This document shows positions 54,243-61,397 of a DNA stretch of 64,000 nucleotides, in pieces. The notes under the pieces are model-generated. The model searched no databases. It saw nothing but the letters and a program-made list of their open reading frames with translations, and was not told the origin of the DNA. The first letter of the stretch is position 1. Each line of letters begins with the position of its first letter. A program made the position numbers and the translations under genes. This DNA comes from Roseiconus nitratireducens (lineage in GTDB: Bacteria > Planctomycetota > Planctomycetia > Pirellulales > Pirellulaceae), in NCBI RefSeq assembly GCF_008629675.1, contig NZ_VWOX01000008.1, positions 186,001 through 250,000 on the forward strand, written 5' to 3'.

Positions 54243-54926
54243 ATGACCACGTTGACCGTCGAACACCTCTCCAAATCATTTCCCACCGCCGGCGAACCGC
54301 TGGTGGTGCTTCGCGACGTCTCGTTGCAGCTATCCGGAGGCGAATCGCTGGCCATCGTCGGTCCCAGCGGGAGCGGCAAGAGCACGCTGCTGCAGATCCT
54401 GGGAACCCTGGATCGCCCGGACGACGGAACCGTGCGGGTCGACGGGGAGGATCCGTTTGAGCTGTCCGAGCAAGAACTGGCGCACTGGCGAAATCGGCAG
54501 GTCGGATTCATCTTCCAAGACCACCACCTGCTGCCCCAGCTGTCGGTGATCGAAAACGTTTTGGTGCCGGCACTGGCGACGGGCAATGCGACGGACGCGC
54601 AGATCGATCGTGCAACCGAACTGCTTTCCGACGTCGGGCTCTCCGACCGGACGTCTCATTTACCCAGCGAACTCTCCGGCGGTGAACGCGAACGCGTGGC
54701 CATCGCCCGAGCGTTGCTGATGCGGCCGGCGATGATTCTGGCCGATGAACCCACCGGCAATCTGGACCGCCGAACGGCCGAATCGGTGACCGAGCTGTTG
54801 CTGCGGCTGCAGCGGGAAACCGAAGTGATTTTGATTTGCGTCACGCACAGCGACGCGCTGGCCGACGCGATGCAGAAGCGCGCCGAGCTGATGGATGGAA
54901 AGCTGGTCGACGGGGCGACGGTTTGA
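54243..54926 (+). CDS. ABC transporter ATP-binding protein, LolD-type
   Basis: 227 residues. All ATPase motifs are present: Walker [15 protein letters not shown]-loop [13 protein letters not shown], signature [17 protein letters not shown], Walker [14 protein letters not shown] and switch His in VTHSDAL. The sequence '[20 protein letters not shown]' and the short length fit LolD/MacB-N ATPases that drive lipoprotein release or FtsX-like permeases. No permease gene is adjacent in the window, so its partner lies elsewhere. It is convergent with rplL. Confidence 0.88.
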   Translation: MTTLTVEHLSKSFPTAGEPLVVLRDVSLQLSGGESLAIVGPSGSGKSTLLQILGTLDRPDDGTVRVDGEDPFELSEQELAHWRNRQVGFIFQDHHLLPQLSVIENVLVPALATGNATDAQIDRATELLSDVGLSDRTSHLPSELSGGERERVAIARALLMRPAMILADEPTGNLDRRTAESVTELLLRLQRETEVILICVTHSDALADAMQKRAELMDGKLVDGATV

Positions 54927-55097
54927 CGACGCACCCGGGACGCGGGAAGAACGATTCGGGAACGACGAGGCGGGTTGCTCCCGCCCGGCTCGCTGAGCAC
55001 TCGGCAACTTGCGAGCAACCGCCGTCTGGCGACGACAGCTACGTGGATTCCCGATCTGCCGTCTACCTTTGATCAGGCATCGCTGACCGCGCACGCG

Positions 55098-55139
55098 AAA
55101 AGCTCTGCACGTGCGGTGGGAACCGCTTCGGCAGAGCTT
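55098..55139 (-). terminator. Probable terminator of the rplA-rplJ-rplL operon
   Basis: Read on the minus strand, AAGCTCTGC and GCAGAGCTT (55131-55139 and 55100-55108 on the plus strand) form a 9-bp stem enclosing a smaller GCGGT/ACCGC stem, followed by TTTTCG. It lies about 60 bases after the rplL stop. Confidence 0.5.
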
Positions 55140-55201
55140 GACGTGCGCAGTGATGGAGAAACCTGCGCGGCCGGCGAGGCGACCGCTTGCGTGAGGCCGA
55201 A

Positions 55202-55618
55202 CTATTTCAGTTCGACGCTTCCGCCGGCTTCTTCGACCTCGGCCTTGATCTTTTCGGCGTCTTCCTTGGAAACCGCTTCTTTCAAGGTTGCCGGAACGCC
55301 TTCGACCATCTTCTTGGCTTCCATCAGCGAAGCGCCGGTCAGGTTCTTGACGACCTTGACGACGTTCAGCTTCTTGTCGCCGAAGCCGGTCAGGACGACG
55401 TCGAATTCGGTTTGCTCTGCAGCAGCAGCACCTTCTTCACCGCCTCCGCCGGGAGCCATCATGACGGCTCCGCCACCGGCGGCGGGCTCGATGCCATGGA
55501 CTTCCTTCAGGTAGTCGCTGAGCTCTTTGGCTTGCTTCAGGGTCAGTTCGGCGATCTTGTCGCCCATTTCTTTTGCTTCGGCGCTGAACTCAGCAACCGC
55601 AGTGGCTTCATCAGACAT
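55202..55618 (-). CDS. rplL: Large ribosomal subunit protein bL12 (L7/L12)
   Basis: 138 residues. The stalk protein recruits translation GTPases. The N-terminal dimer domain (ELTLKQAKELSDYLKEVHG), the Ala/Gly hinge (about 45-65) and the C-terminal domain with TEFDVVLTGFGDKKLNVVKVVK and GASLMEAKKMVEGVPATLKE are all clear. The hinge region is somewhat longer than in E. coli. It is the last gene of rplA-rplJ-rplL on the minus strand, 75 bases after rplJ. rpoB does not follow; a divergent-strand ABC ATPase does. Confidence 0.97.
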   Translation of the reverse strand: MSDEATAVAEFSAEAKEMGDKIAELTLKQAKELSDYLKEVHGIEPAAGGGAVMMAPGGGGEEGAAAAEQTEFDVVLTGFGDKKLNVVKVVKNLTGASLMEAKKMVEGVPATLKEAVSKEDAEKIKAEVEEAGGSVELK

Positions 55619-55693
55619 GACAGGTTTCCCTCAAAAAAACGAATGGTCGGTGGTGTGTAAAACGGTTGGGATTTCGATCGCTGTGACGGCAGA

Positions 55694-56218
55694 CTACTCG
55701 TCGCCCTCGCTGATCTTCTTCAGCTGGCTGTTCAGCGTCTTTCCGGGACCCAGCAGGGCGGCCGACAGGGTCGCACCGGGGCCCAAAATTTGTCCGACAA
55801 GCATCGAGACCTGCTCTTCGCGGGAGGGCCATTTGCTGACCGCACGCACGCCGTCGGCGTCCAGCCGTTCGCCGTCCATGACGCCGCCGCTGGTTTCGAA
55901 TTTCTCGTACTTCTCGTCATTCTTGTCCAAACGGACAACTTCCTTGACCAGTGAGACAAAATCCTCGCCGCCGTAGCACACGGCGACGGGGCCACTGGCA
56001 CCCTCGAAGGCTGGAGCCAACGAGGTTCCCTCGGTGGCGCGTCGGGCCAAAGAGTTCTTCACCACGAACATCGTGATGTTCTTCTCGGCCAACTCGCCAC
56101 GCAATTCGTTCGTCGTGTTCGCGTCCATCCCCACGCAGTTGACCAGGACGGCGTCTTGGACACCGTCAAGTCGCCGCTGGATGTCGCGGGTCACGAGATC
56201 TTTGACGTACTTACTCAT
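55694..56218 (-). CDS. rplJ: Large ribosomal subunit protein uL10
   Basis: 174 residues. It anchors the L12 dimers to 23S rRNA. 'MSKYVKDLVTRDIQRRLDGVQDAVLVNCVGMDANTTNELRGELAEK' begins it, NITMFVVKNSLARRATEGT is typical, and the acidic/charged C-terminal helix (SQLKKISEGDE) binds L12. ATG 56218. Its 5' region back to rplA is 183 bases and may hold the L10-leader control structure. Confidence 0.96.
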   Translation of the reverse strand: MSKYVKDLVTRDIQRRLDGVQDAVLVNCVGMDANTTNELRGELAEKNITMFVVKNSLARRATEGTSLAPAFEGASGPVAVCYGGEDFVSLVKEVVRLDKNDEKYEKFETSGGVMDGERLDADGVRAVSKWPSREEQVSMLVGQILGPGATLSAALLGPGKTLNSQLKKISEGDE

Positions 56219-56401
56219 CGGATAGGTTCACCGGGTTGGATCACTTGTCGGATCGCTGGTTCGATTGGATCGCTCACAAAAAATCACTGACGAATCAGAG
56301 ACGGGAAAGGGTTGCGGGTGCGGCGGGCCGGAGGTCGGGCAGCGTCGGTGGGCCGAAAACCGGCGGCCGCCGGATCGCCAAACCGGGCTCTGTCAGCCGT
56401 C
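56219..56401 (-). promoter_or_regulatory. rplJ leader with attenuator-like hairpin
   Basis: The 183-base spacer between rplA and rplJ is the usual place of the L10 autoregulatory leader. Near its end (plus-strand 56278-56301) the minus-strand transcript folds CTGA-UUCG-UCAG, extended past one mismatch, and runs into six U. The short stem makes a weak terminator, so partial read-through or attenuation is the likely effect. The canonical L10-leader kink-turn is not confirmed. Confidence 0.4.
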
Positions 56402-57079
56402 TTAGCAAACCACTCGCACGCTGGGACTCATCGTCGCACAGATCGCCACGCCTTTGACGTACGTGCCTTTGACCGCTTGCGGTTTCAATCCGTCCACAAA
56501 CTTGATGAATGCATCGATGTTGTCGACCAACTTCTCCGGATCGAAGCTCATCTTGCCGACCATCGCATGGACGTTTCCGCCTTTGTCGTTGCGGAACTCG
56601 ACCTTTCCGGCCTTGTACTCCGCAACCACTTTGCCGACATCCGGCGTGACGGTGCCCGCACGCGGGCTGGGCATCAAGCCGCGGGGACCGAGCACTCGAC
56701 CGAGTGGCCCGACCAAGCCCATCATGTCCGGTGCGGCGATGCAGACGTCGAATTCCGTCCAGCCGTCTTTGATTTTCTTGGCCAGGTCGTCCTGGCCGAC
56801 AACGTCTGCCCCGGCTTCTTCGGCGGCCTTGGCCGCGTCACCCTTGGCAAAGACGACGACGCGTTGTTGTTTGCCGATCCCGTGCGGCAACACCAGCGAT
56901 CCGCGAATGATCTGGTCGGCCTGGTTGGGGTCCACGCCCAAACGCATGTGGACTTCAACGGTTTGATCGAACTTCGTCGAGTCAAACTTCTTCAGCGCCT
57001 CGACAGCTTCCGAGAGCGGAAGGGGTTGCGCAGGTTGTTTTTCGAGCGCGGCGCGATACCGCTTTGATTTCTTGCCCAT
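56402..57079 (-). CDS. rplA: Large ribosomal subunit protein uL1
   Basis: 225 residues from ATG 57079; an earlier in-frame start at 57157 adds 26 unlikely residues. L1 forms the mobile stalk at the exit site and represses its own operon in other bacteria. Diagnostic segments are [53 protein letters not shown] and [20 protein letters not shown]. rplK, which normally precedes it, is absent; the neighbour upstream is pncC, so the operon starts here behind its own promoter. Confidence 0.97.
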   Translation of the reverse strand: MGKKSKRYRAALEKQPAQPLPLSEAVEALKKFDSTKFDQTVEVHMRLGVDPNQADQIIRGSLVLPHGIGKQQRVVVFAKGDAAKAAEEAGADVVGQDDLAKKIKDGWTEFDVCIAAPDMMGLVGPLGRVLGPRGLMPSPRAGTVTPDVGKVVAEYKAGKVEFRNDKGGNVHAMVGKMSFDPEKLVDNIDAFIKFVDGLKPQAVKGTYVKGVAICATMSPSVRVVC

Positions 57080-57203
57080 AGGGTCACGACTCAGGTGGTG
57101 GTCGGGTGGTCTTAGCAAAATCACCTGGCCCGAGGCGAAAACGCACCTCGGCGGCAAATTCTCCCACTTCTCAGGAAACCTATCGGCTTCGCGAGGAGCG
57201 GAG

Positions 57204-57232
57204 AATATTCAGAAAGTGAATCGAATCGTCAA
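57204..57232 (-). promoter_or_regulatory. Sigma-70-type promoter of rplA-rplJ-rplL
   Basis: On the minus strand TTGACG (57232-57227) and AATATT (57209-57204) are separated by exactly 17 bases, matching -35 at 5/6 and -10 at 4/6 of consensus. It faces rplA, whose start lies 125 bases downstream, leaving a leader of roughly 115-120 bases. Confidence 0.6.
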
Positions 57233-57376
57233 CGCCAATTAGGCAAGTTGACCGGAAGTTTTTGCCCGGCCGTGATCACCCGGCCTTCGCCGCCCCTCCC
57301 ATCGTCCGGACGGGGGAGGTCGGTTGGCGAGCGGCCGATTCGGCGGGCGGATTGGCCGGCGGGCGCCGACCGAGCG

Positions 57377-57859
57377 TCACTGCGGCAGCAGATTCAGCAC
57401 CGCCTGGATCACCGCCAGCGCCGCTTCGCGTTGGCGTCCGACGCGTTTGCCGGCTTCCAACTGGAACCCCCAGGTCCGCGGCGTGCCTCCCCGCCGCAAC
57501 GCGGAAATGAACACGGTGCCGTCCTGCCCCTGCGGCGCGTTAGGACCCAGATGGCCGGTGACCGAAGCGGCCAGGTCCGCGTGGGGAGTCGCTTTCAGGA
57601 TCCCGCTGACCATCTGGTGGGCCACCGGAGCACTCACGGCGGTGTGCTTTTCCAACGTCTCCTGATCCACCCCCAGCCAACGCACCTTGGACGCCTCCTG
57701 GTAGACAACCATCGATCCGGCCAGGTAAGACGAGACGCCCGGAATGGTCGCCAAGGTGGCTGCCACCAGACCGCCGGTGCAGCTTTCGGCGAAGACGACG
57801 CGTTGATCGTGTTCGGCCAGTCGGTCCACAAGCTGTCGGGCGGCGGTATCAAGATCCAT
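57377..57859 (-). CDS. pncC: Nicotinamide-nucleotide amidohydrolase (CinA C-terminal domain type)
   Basis: 160 residues from ATG 57859. PncC deamidates NMN to NaMN. The protein is the stand-alone CinA_C domain: FAESCTGGLVAATLATIPGVS (nucleophile Ser region), GSMVVYQEASKVRWLGV and SVTGHLGPNAPQGQDGTVFI. In the second motif the usual 'GIAGPGG' is changed to VTGHLGPN, which may alter binding. The longer open frame upstream runs through three 20-bp tandem repeats, so the short start is right. It is divergent from the symporter fusion. Confidence 0.9.
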   Translation of the reverse strand: MDLDTAARQLVDRLAEHDQRVVFAESCTGGLVAATLATIPGVSSYLAGSMVVYQEASKVRWLGVDQETLEKHTAVSAPVAHQMVSGILKATPHADLAASVTGHLGPNAPQGQDGTVFISALRRGGTPRTWGFQLEAGKRVGRQREAALAVIQAVLNLLPQ

Positions 57860-58207
57860 GGAAGGGGGTTTCCGAAAACGGGGAAGCCCGGCCAGCACTC
57901 GGGCAAAGTGGCCAGCGCTTGGGCAAATCGGCCAGCACTTGGGCAAGGTGGGATGCGTGTACCAAGTAGAGTGTCGCAGGCGATCCGGTGGAAGCGGCAC
58001 GCGGTGGCAACGGCAGCTACATTGACATGCGTTTCGCCGACGGGCCACATTCAACAACGCCGCGCGGCAGTCCGTCCCGAAAGGACGTCAGGAAGGTTGC
58101 CCGACGTTTGACGGCCTGAATCAAACCGAATGCCAACCGGAATCCACGACCGTGCGTTTGACGCGATGGTTTGAAGGGTTCACTCGTACTGCGGATTTCT
58201 CTCTGCG
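57860..58207. other. 348-base divergent region of pncC and the symporter fusion
   Basis: No gene. Apart from the three 20-bp tandem repeats (57890-57949), nothing conserved is seen. A small palindrome-like GTCCGTCCCGAAAGGACG lies near 58070-58087. Promoters for both divergent genes must be here. Confidence 0.55.
57890..57949. repeat. Three tandem 20-bp repeats directly upstream of pncC
   Basis: Units ggccagcactcgggcaaagt, ggccagcgcttgggcaaatc and ggccagcacttgggcaaggt occupy 57890-57949 with no gaps. The middle block gccagc(a/g)ct(t/c)gggcaa is nearly constant. A 20-bp period is about two helical turns, so three proteins bound here would sit on one face of the DNA. They begin 31 bases from the pncC start. 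Confidence 0.6.
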
Positions 58208-60412
58208 ATGAATCGCCCCGACACGCCTCTCCGCTCGCCCTCCGACACGAGGCCGGTCGACCGCCGCCACGGAAAGTCGACCGGCGGTCGGATCGCCGTG
58301 GGGCTGCTGTTGGGCGTACTTTGCGGGTTGATGTTCGGCGACCGGTGCGCGGCGCTGCAACATTTCGGCCAAGCCTACGTGGGGCTGCTGCAGATGACCG
58401 TGCTCCCGTACCTGGTGCTCTCGTTGTGCGGGAAGATGGGCCGGCTGAGTGGCGGCGAGGCACGGCGGATGGGGCTCAACGCCCTGGTCGTGCTGCTGCT
58501 GATCTGGTGCATCGGCATCGTCCTGGTCGTGGCCACCGCGGGGATGCTGCCGGAAATCCGCGGGGCCTCGTTCTTCAGCGCCACCGCCGCGGATCAAGTC
58601 GCCGAACCGGATCTGGTCACCAGGTTCATTCCCTCAAACATTTTCCACGCGCTGGCCGAGGGGATCGTTCCGGCGGTCGTTGTGTTCTGCCTGTTTTTCG
58701 GATCGGCCTTGATCGTGGTGCCCGCCAAAGAACCCGTCTTGGATCTGTTGGACCTGGGCGCCGCCGCGTTGGGACAGGTGAATGTGTTCCTGATCCGGCT
58801 GGCGCCGATCGGGCTGTTCATGTTGACCGCCGCCGCAGCCGGGACGGTGCGGATCGAAGAGCTTTCGCGTCTGCAGGGTTACCTGATGATGTTGGGGATG
58901 ACTTGTGCCGTCGCGACGCTTGGCATCTTGCCGCTGCTGGTCAGCAGCGTGACCGCCATCCGCTTTCGCGACGTTCTCAAGGCGGCGTATGAACCGCTGT
59001 TGACCGCGATTGCCACGGGAAAGCTGCTGGTCGTCTTGCCGCAGATCGTGGAGAACTGCGAACGCTTGCTGGACGAGCAGGACGACCCGGTTGGGGTGGA
59101 CGACACGACGCCGGGTGTCCTGGTGCCACTGGCCTATTCGTTTCCGCACCTGGGGAAGCTCTTGGCGTATGTCTTCATTCCCTTCGCGGCCTGGTACGTC
59201 GGTCACCGGTTGAGCCTTTTGCAGACGTTTCACGTGGCCGCATCGGGAACGGTCTCCAGCTTCGCCGGCCCGTTGGTCAGCATGCCTTACCTGCTGGACC
59301 GATACCACCTTCCGCAAGACTTGATGACGCTGTTCATCCTGCCCGGCTTCGTGACCATGCGGATGGGCGACGTGGTCGGCGTGATGCACCTGATGGCGTT
59401 GACCTTGATCGTCAATCAATCGCTCAGCGGACGATTACAAATCCGTTGGCGTCGGTTGCTGGCAGGGGGGCTCGCGATCGCGATCTGCGTGGCGGGCTTG
59501 GCAGCGGCCGGACGTTACTACCTGGCGTCAACCAGTTTTCACTACGACCTGGACACCCGCTTTCTGGCCATGGAGGTCCGCTGGCCGCACCCCGATGCGA
59601 TCGTGTATCGAAGCCGAGAGGAGGTCCCCGCGCGAACGGTGCCCGCGGGAGAAACTTTCGAACATGTCAAAGATTCCAAATTGATGCGAGTCGGCTATCA
59701 CGCGGATCACCTGCCGTACTCGTTTCTGAATCATCGGCAACACCTGGTCGGCCTGGACATTGAACTGATTCACGGTTTGGCAAATCGGCTGGACGTGCAA
59801 TTGGAGTTCGTCCCGTACACCTACGAGACCATGGCCGAACAACTTCGAACCGGTGAAGTCGACTTGCTGGTGGGCGGCCTGCTGATGAATCCCGAACGGA
59901 TGTTGCAGCTCGAGTTCACTCAGCCCTACCAAACCGCAACGATGGCGATCGTGACCCCGGATCACTTGCGCGACCGCTTCGATCGCTGGGATGATCCCCT
60001 TCTGGCGACGTCGGTCCGGATGGCGGCCGTGGACGAAACGCTGGCCGCCGCGGCACGGCGGCAATGGCCGCTGGCTGACATCGTCGTGATCGAATCTTAC
60101 CGTCAATTCTTCCGTCAACCCGAACCGTCTTTGGACGGATTGATCATTGCCGCCGAAGAGGGTGCGGCCTGGAACGTTCTGTATCCGGACTACGCCGTCG
60201 TCGTTCCAGAGCCGATCCTCCAGCGCCCGGTCGGCTTCGCCGTGCGAAATGGTGAATTGAACTGGCTGCGGTTCCTGGATCGCTGGCTGGATTTTGAACG
60301 GCTGGACGGATCGCTGGCGGAACTGCGCTCTCACTGGACCGAGGGCGCCGGCGTCAAAGACGGCAAACCGCGTTGGTGCATCGCCCGCGATGTGCTGGGC
60401 TGGATTGAATGA
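58208..60412 (+). CDS. Dicarboxylate/amino-acid symporter-like protein fused to a family-3 solute-binding domain
   Basis: 734 residues. Residues 25-405 follow the DAACS (GltP) fold: helix pattern through 'YVGLLQMTVLPYLVLSLCGKMG', hairpin regions near 264-280 and 341-365, and a final helix 8 'GFVTMRMGDVVGVMHLMALTL'. The NMDGT motif and Ser-rich hairpin-1 motif of glutamate transporters are absent. An extra helix, 417-437 (LLAGGLAIAICVAGLAAAGR), after the positive RWRR, would place the rest outside. Residues 485-715 form a solute-binding domain (KLMRVGYHADHLPYSFLN, LVGLDIELIHGLA, VDLLVGGLLMNPER). It is one uninterrupted frame. Function: probable uptake of an organic acid or amino acid delivered by its own binding domain. 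Confidence 0.9.
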   Translation: MNRPDTPLRSPSDTRPVDRRHGKSTGGRIAVGLLLGVLCGLMFGDRCAALQHFGQAYVGLLQMTVLPYLVLSLCGKMGRLSGGEARRMGLNALVVLLLIWCIGIVLVVATAGMLPEIRGASFFSATAADQVAEPDLVTRFIPSNIFHALAEGIVPAVVVFCLFFGSALIVVPAKEPVLDLLDLGAAALGQVNVFLIRLAPIGLFMLTAAAAGTVRIEELSRLQGYLMMLGMTCAVATLGILPLLVSSVTAIRFRDVLKAAYEPLLTAIATGKLLVVLPQIVENCERLLDEQDDPVGVDDTTPGVLVPLAYSFPHLGKLLAYVFIPFAAWYVGHRLSLLQTFHVAASGTVSSFAGPLVSMPYLLDRYHLPQDLMTLFILPGFVTMRMGDVVGVMHLMALTLIVNQSLSGRLQIRWRRLLAGGLAIAICVAGLAAAGRYYLASTSFHYDLDTRFLAMEVRWPHPDAIVYRSREEVPARTVPAGETFEHVKDSKLMRVGYHADHLPYSFLNHRQHLVGLDIELIHGLANRLDVQLEFVPYTYETMAEQLRTGEVDLLVGGLLMNPERMLQLEFTQPYQTATMAIVTPDHLRDRFDRWDDPLLATSVRMAAVDETLAAAARRQWPLADIVVIESYRQFFRQPEPSLDGLIIAAEEGAAWNVLYPDYAVVVPEPILQRPVGFAVRNGELNWLRFLDRWLDFERLDGSLAELRSHWTEGAGVKDGKPRWCIARDVLGWIE

Positions 60413-60555
60413 ATCCCACCGGCGGCCGGCCCCAGGGGATCCCGGCCGGCAGAACGCAAGCGATCCCAATCGGCGGATCACTTTCGAGCGTTTCCGGAAA
60501 GTGAGCGGCTATCATGGATGACTGGTTCTGATCTCCATCGTCACCGGTCGGCAAC

Positions 60556-61386
60556 ATGCCTCAACACGCCTCCGCATCGCACCTCGCGTCGATCACGCCT
60601 CTGCCGCCCGACGAGGCCGGCCGAGTGCTGACGTTCGCGTGGAAGCTGACTTCGAACGTGCTGATTTGCCTGATCCCCCTGACAATCATCGCCGCATCGG
60701 TCCCGATCGCGCTGGTGTTGATGCGGCTACAACCGCTGGCCGCGACATTGGTCGCCGGTGTGCTTCTGCTGACATCGTTGGGGCTGCAGGTCGCTTGGGC
60801 CGGAACGTATCCGGAGTGGCCGATCAATCGAGTCCTGCGTTGGCGTCTGCGCCGCGCCGTCGCCCACCGGTCCGCCGCCGCGCTCGCCGGGCGTCGGGCA
60901 CACCGGCGGGAAGTTCGGCCATGGCCAAACTCGGCGGCCATGGTGGAATGGTTGCCGCGTGAGAAATGGTCCGTGACGCAACTGGATTCGGCCGAAGACG
61001 TGTTGCTGATCGAGGTGACGTCGCGGGGGATTCGAATGGAGGGCGACCGGGCGTATTACCAGGTGCCAGGCAGTTCGATCATCGACGTCCAATACGAATC
61101 GGTTCGGCCGGCGGGATGTTTGCACCGGCTGCACTTCGTGATTGTGGTATTTCGCACGGACACGGGCCCGTTGGAATTTCCGATCACGCACAGGGACCAC
61201 GGGTTGGGCGGCTTAAGGTCTGAAGCTCGCTACCAACGCGCGATGCAGCTTTACGGCGAAATCAGCGCCATCGCCCAGGGCGGTGACTGGTCGTACTGCG
61301 ATCCGTCACACAAGCACGGCGCACCTCGACGACCGACACGGCGGTCCCCGCAGCAGATCAATCCCTACGCGGCACCCGCGCATTGA
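60556..61386 (+). CDS. Two-helix membrane protein of unknown function
   Basis: 276 residues. Two membrane helices, about 32-56 and 62-83, are followed by a soluble cytoplasmic part beginning with an Arg-rich stretch (RVLRWRLRRAVAHRSAAAL, 95-113). The soluble part has strands 'DVLLIEVTSRGIRMEGDRAYYQV' and 'HRLHFVIVVFRTDTGPLEFPI', like a PH-like or bPH domain in layout, which is weak inference. The tail is rich in Arg and Pro. It lies 143 bases after the fusion gene on the same strand and ends 11 bases from the convergent PAS/GAF gene. Confidence 0.68.
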   Translation: MPQHASASHLASITPLPPDEAGRVLTFAWKLTSNVLICLIPLTIIAASVPIALVLMRLQPLAATLVAGVLLLTSLGLQVAWAGTYPEWPINRVLRWRLRRAVAHRSAAALAGRRAHRREVRPWPNSAAMVEWLPREKWSVTQLDSAEDVLLIEVTSRGIRMEGDRAYYQVPGSSIIDVQYESVRPAGCLHRLHFVIVVFRTDTGPLEFPITHRDHGLGGLRSEARYQRAMQLYGEISAIAQGGDWSYCDPSHKHGAPRRPTRRSPQQINPYAAPAH

Positions 61387-61397
61387 GGGGACGCAAG

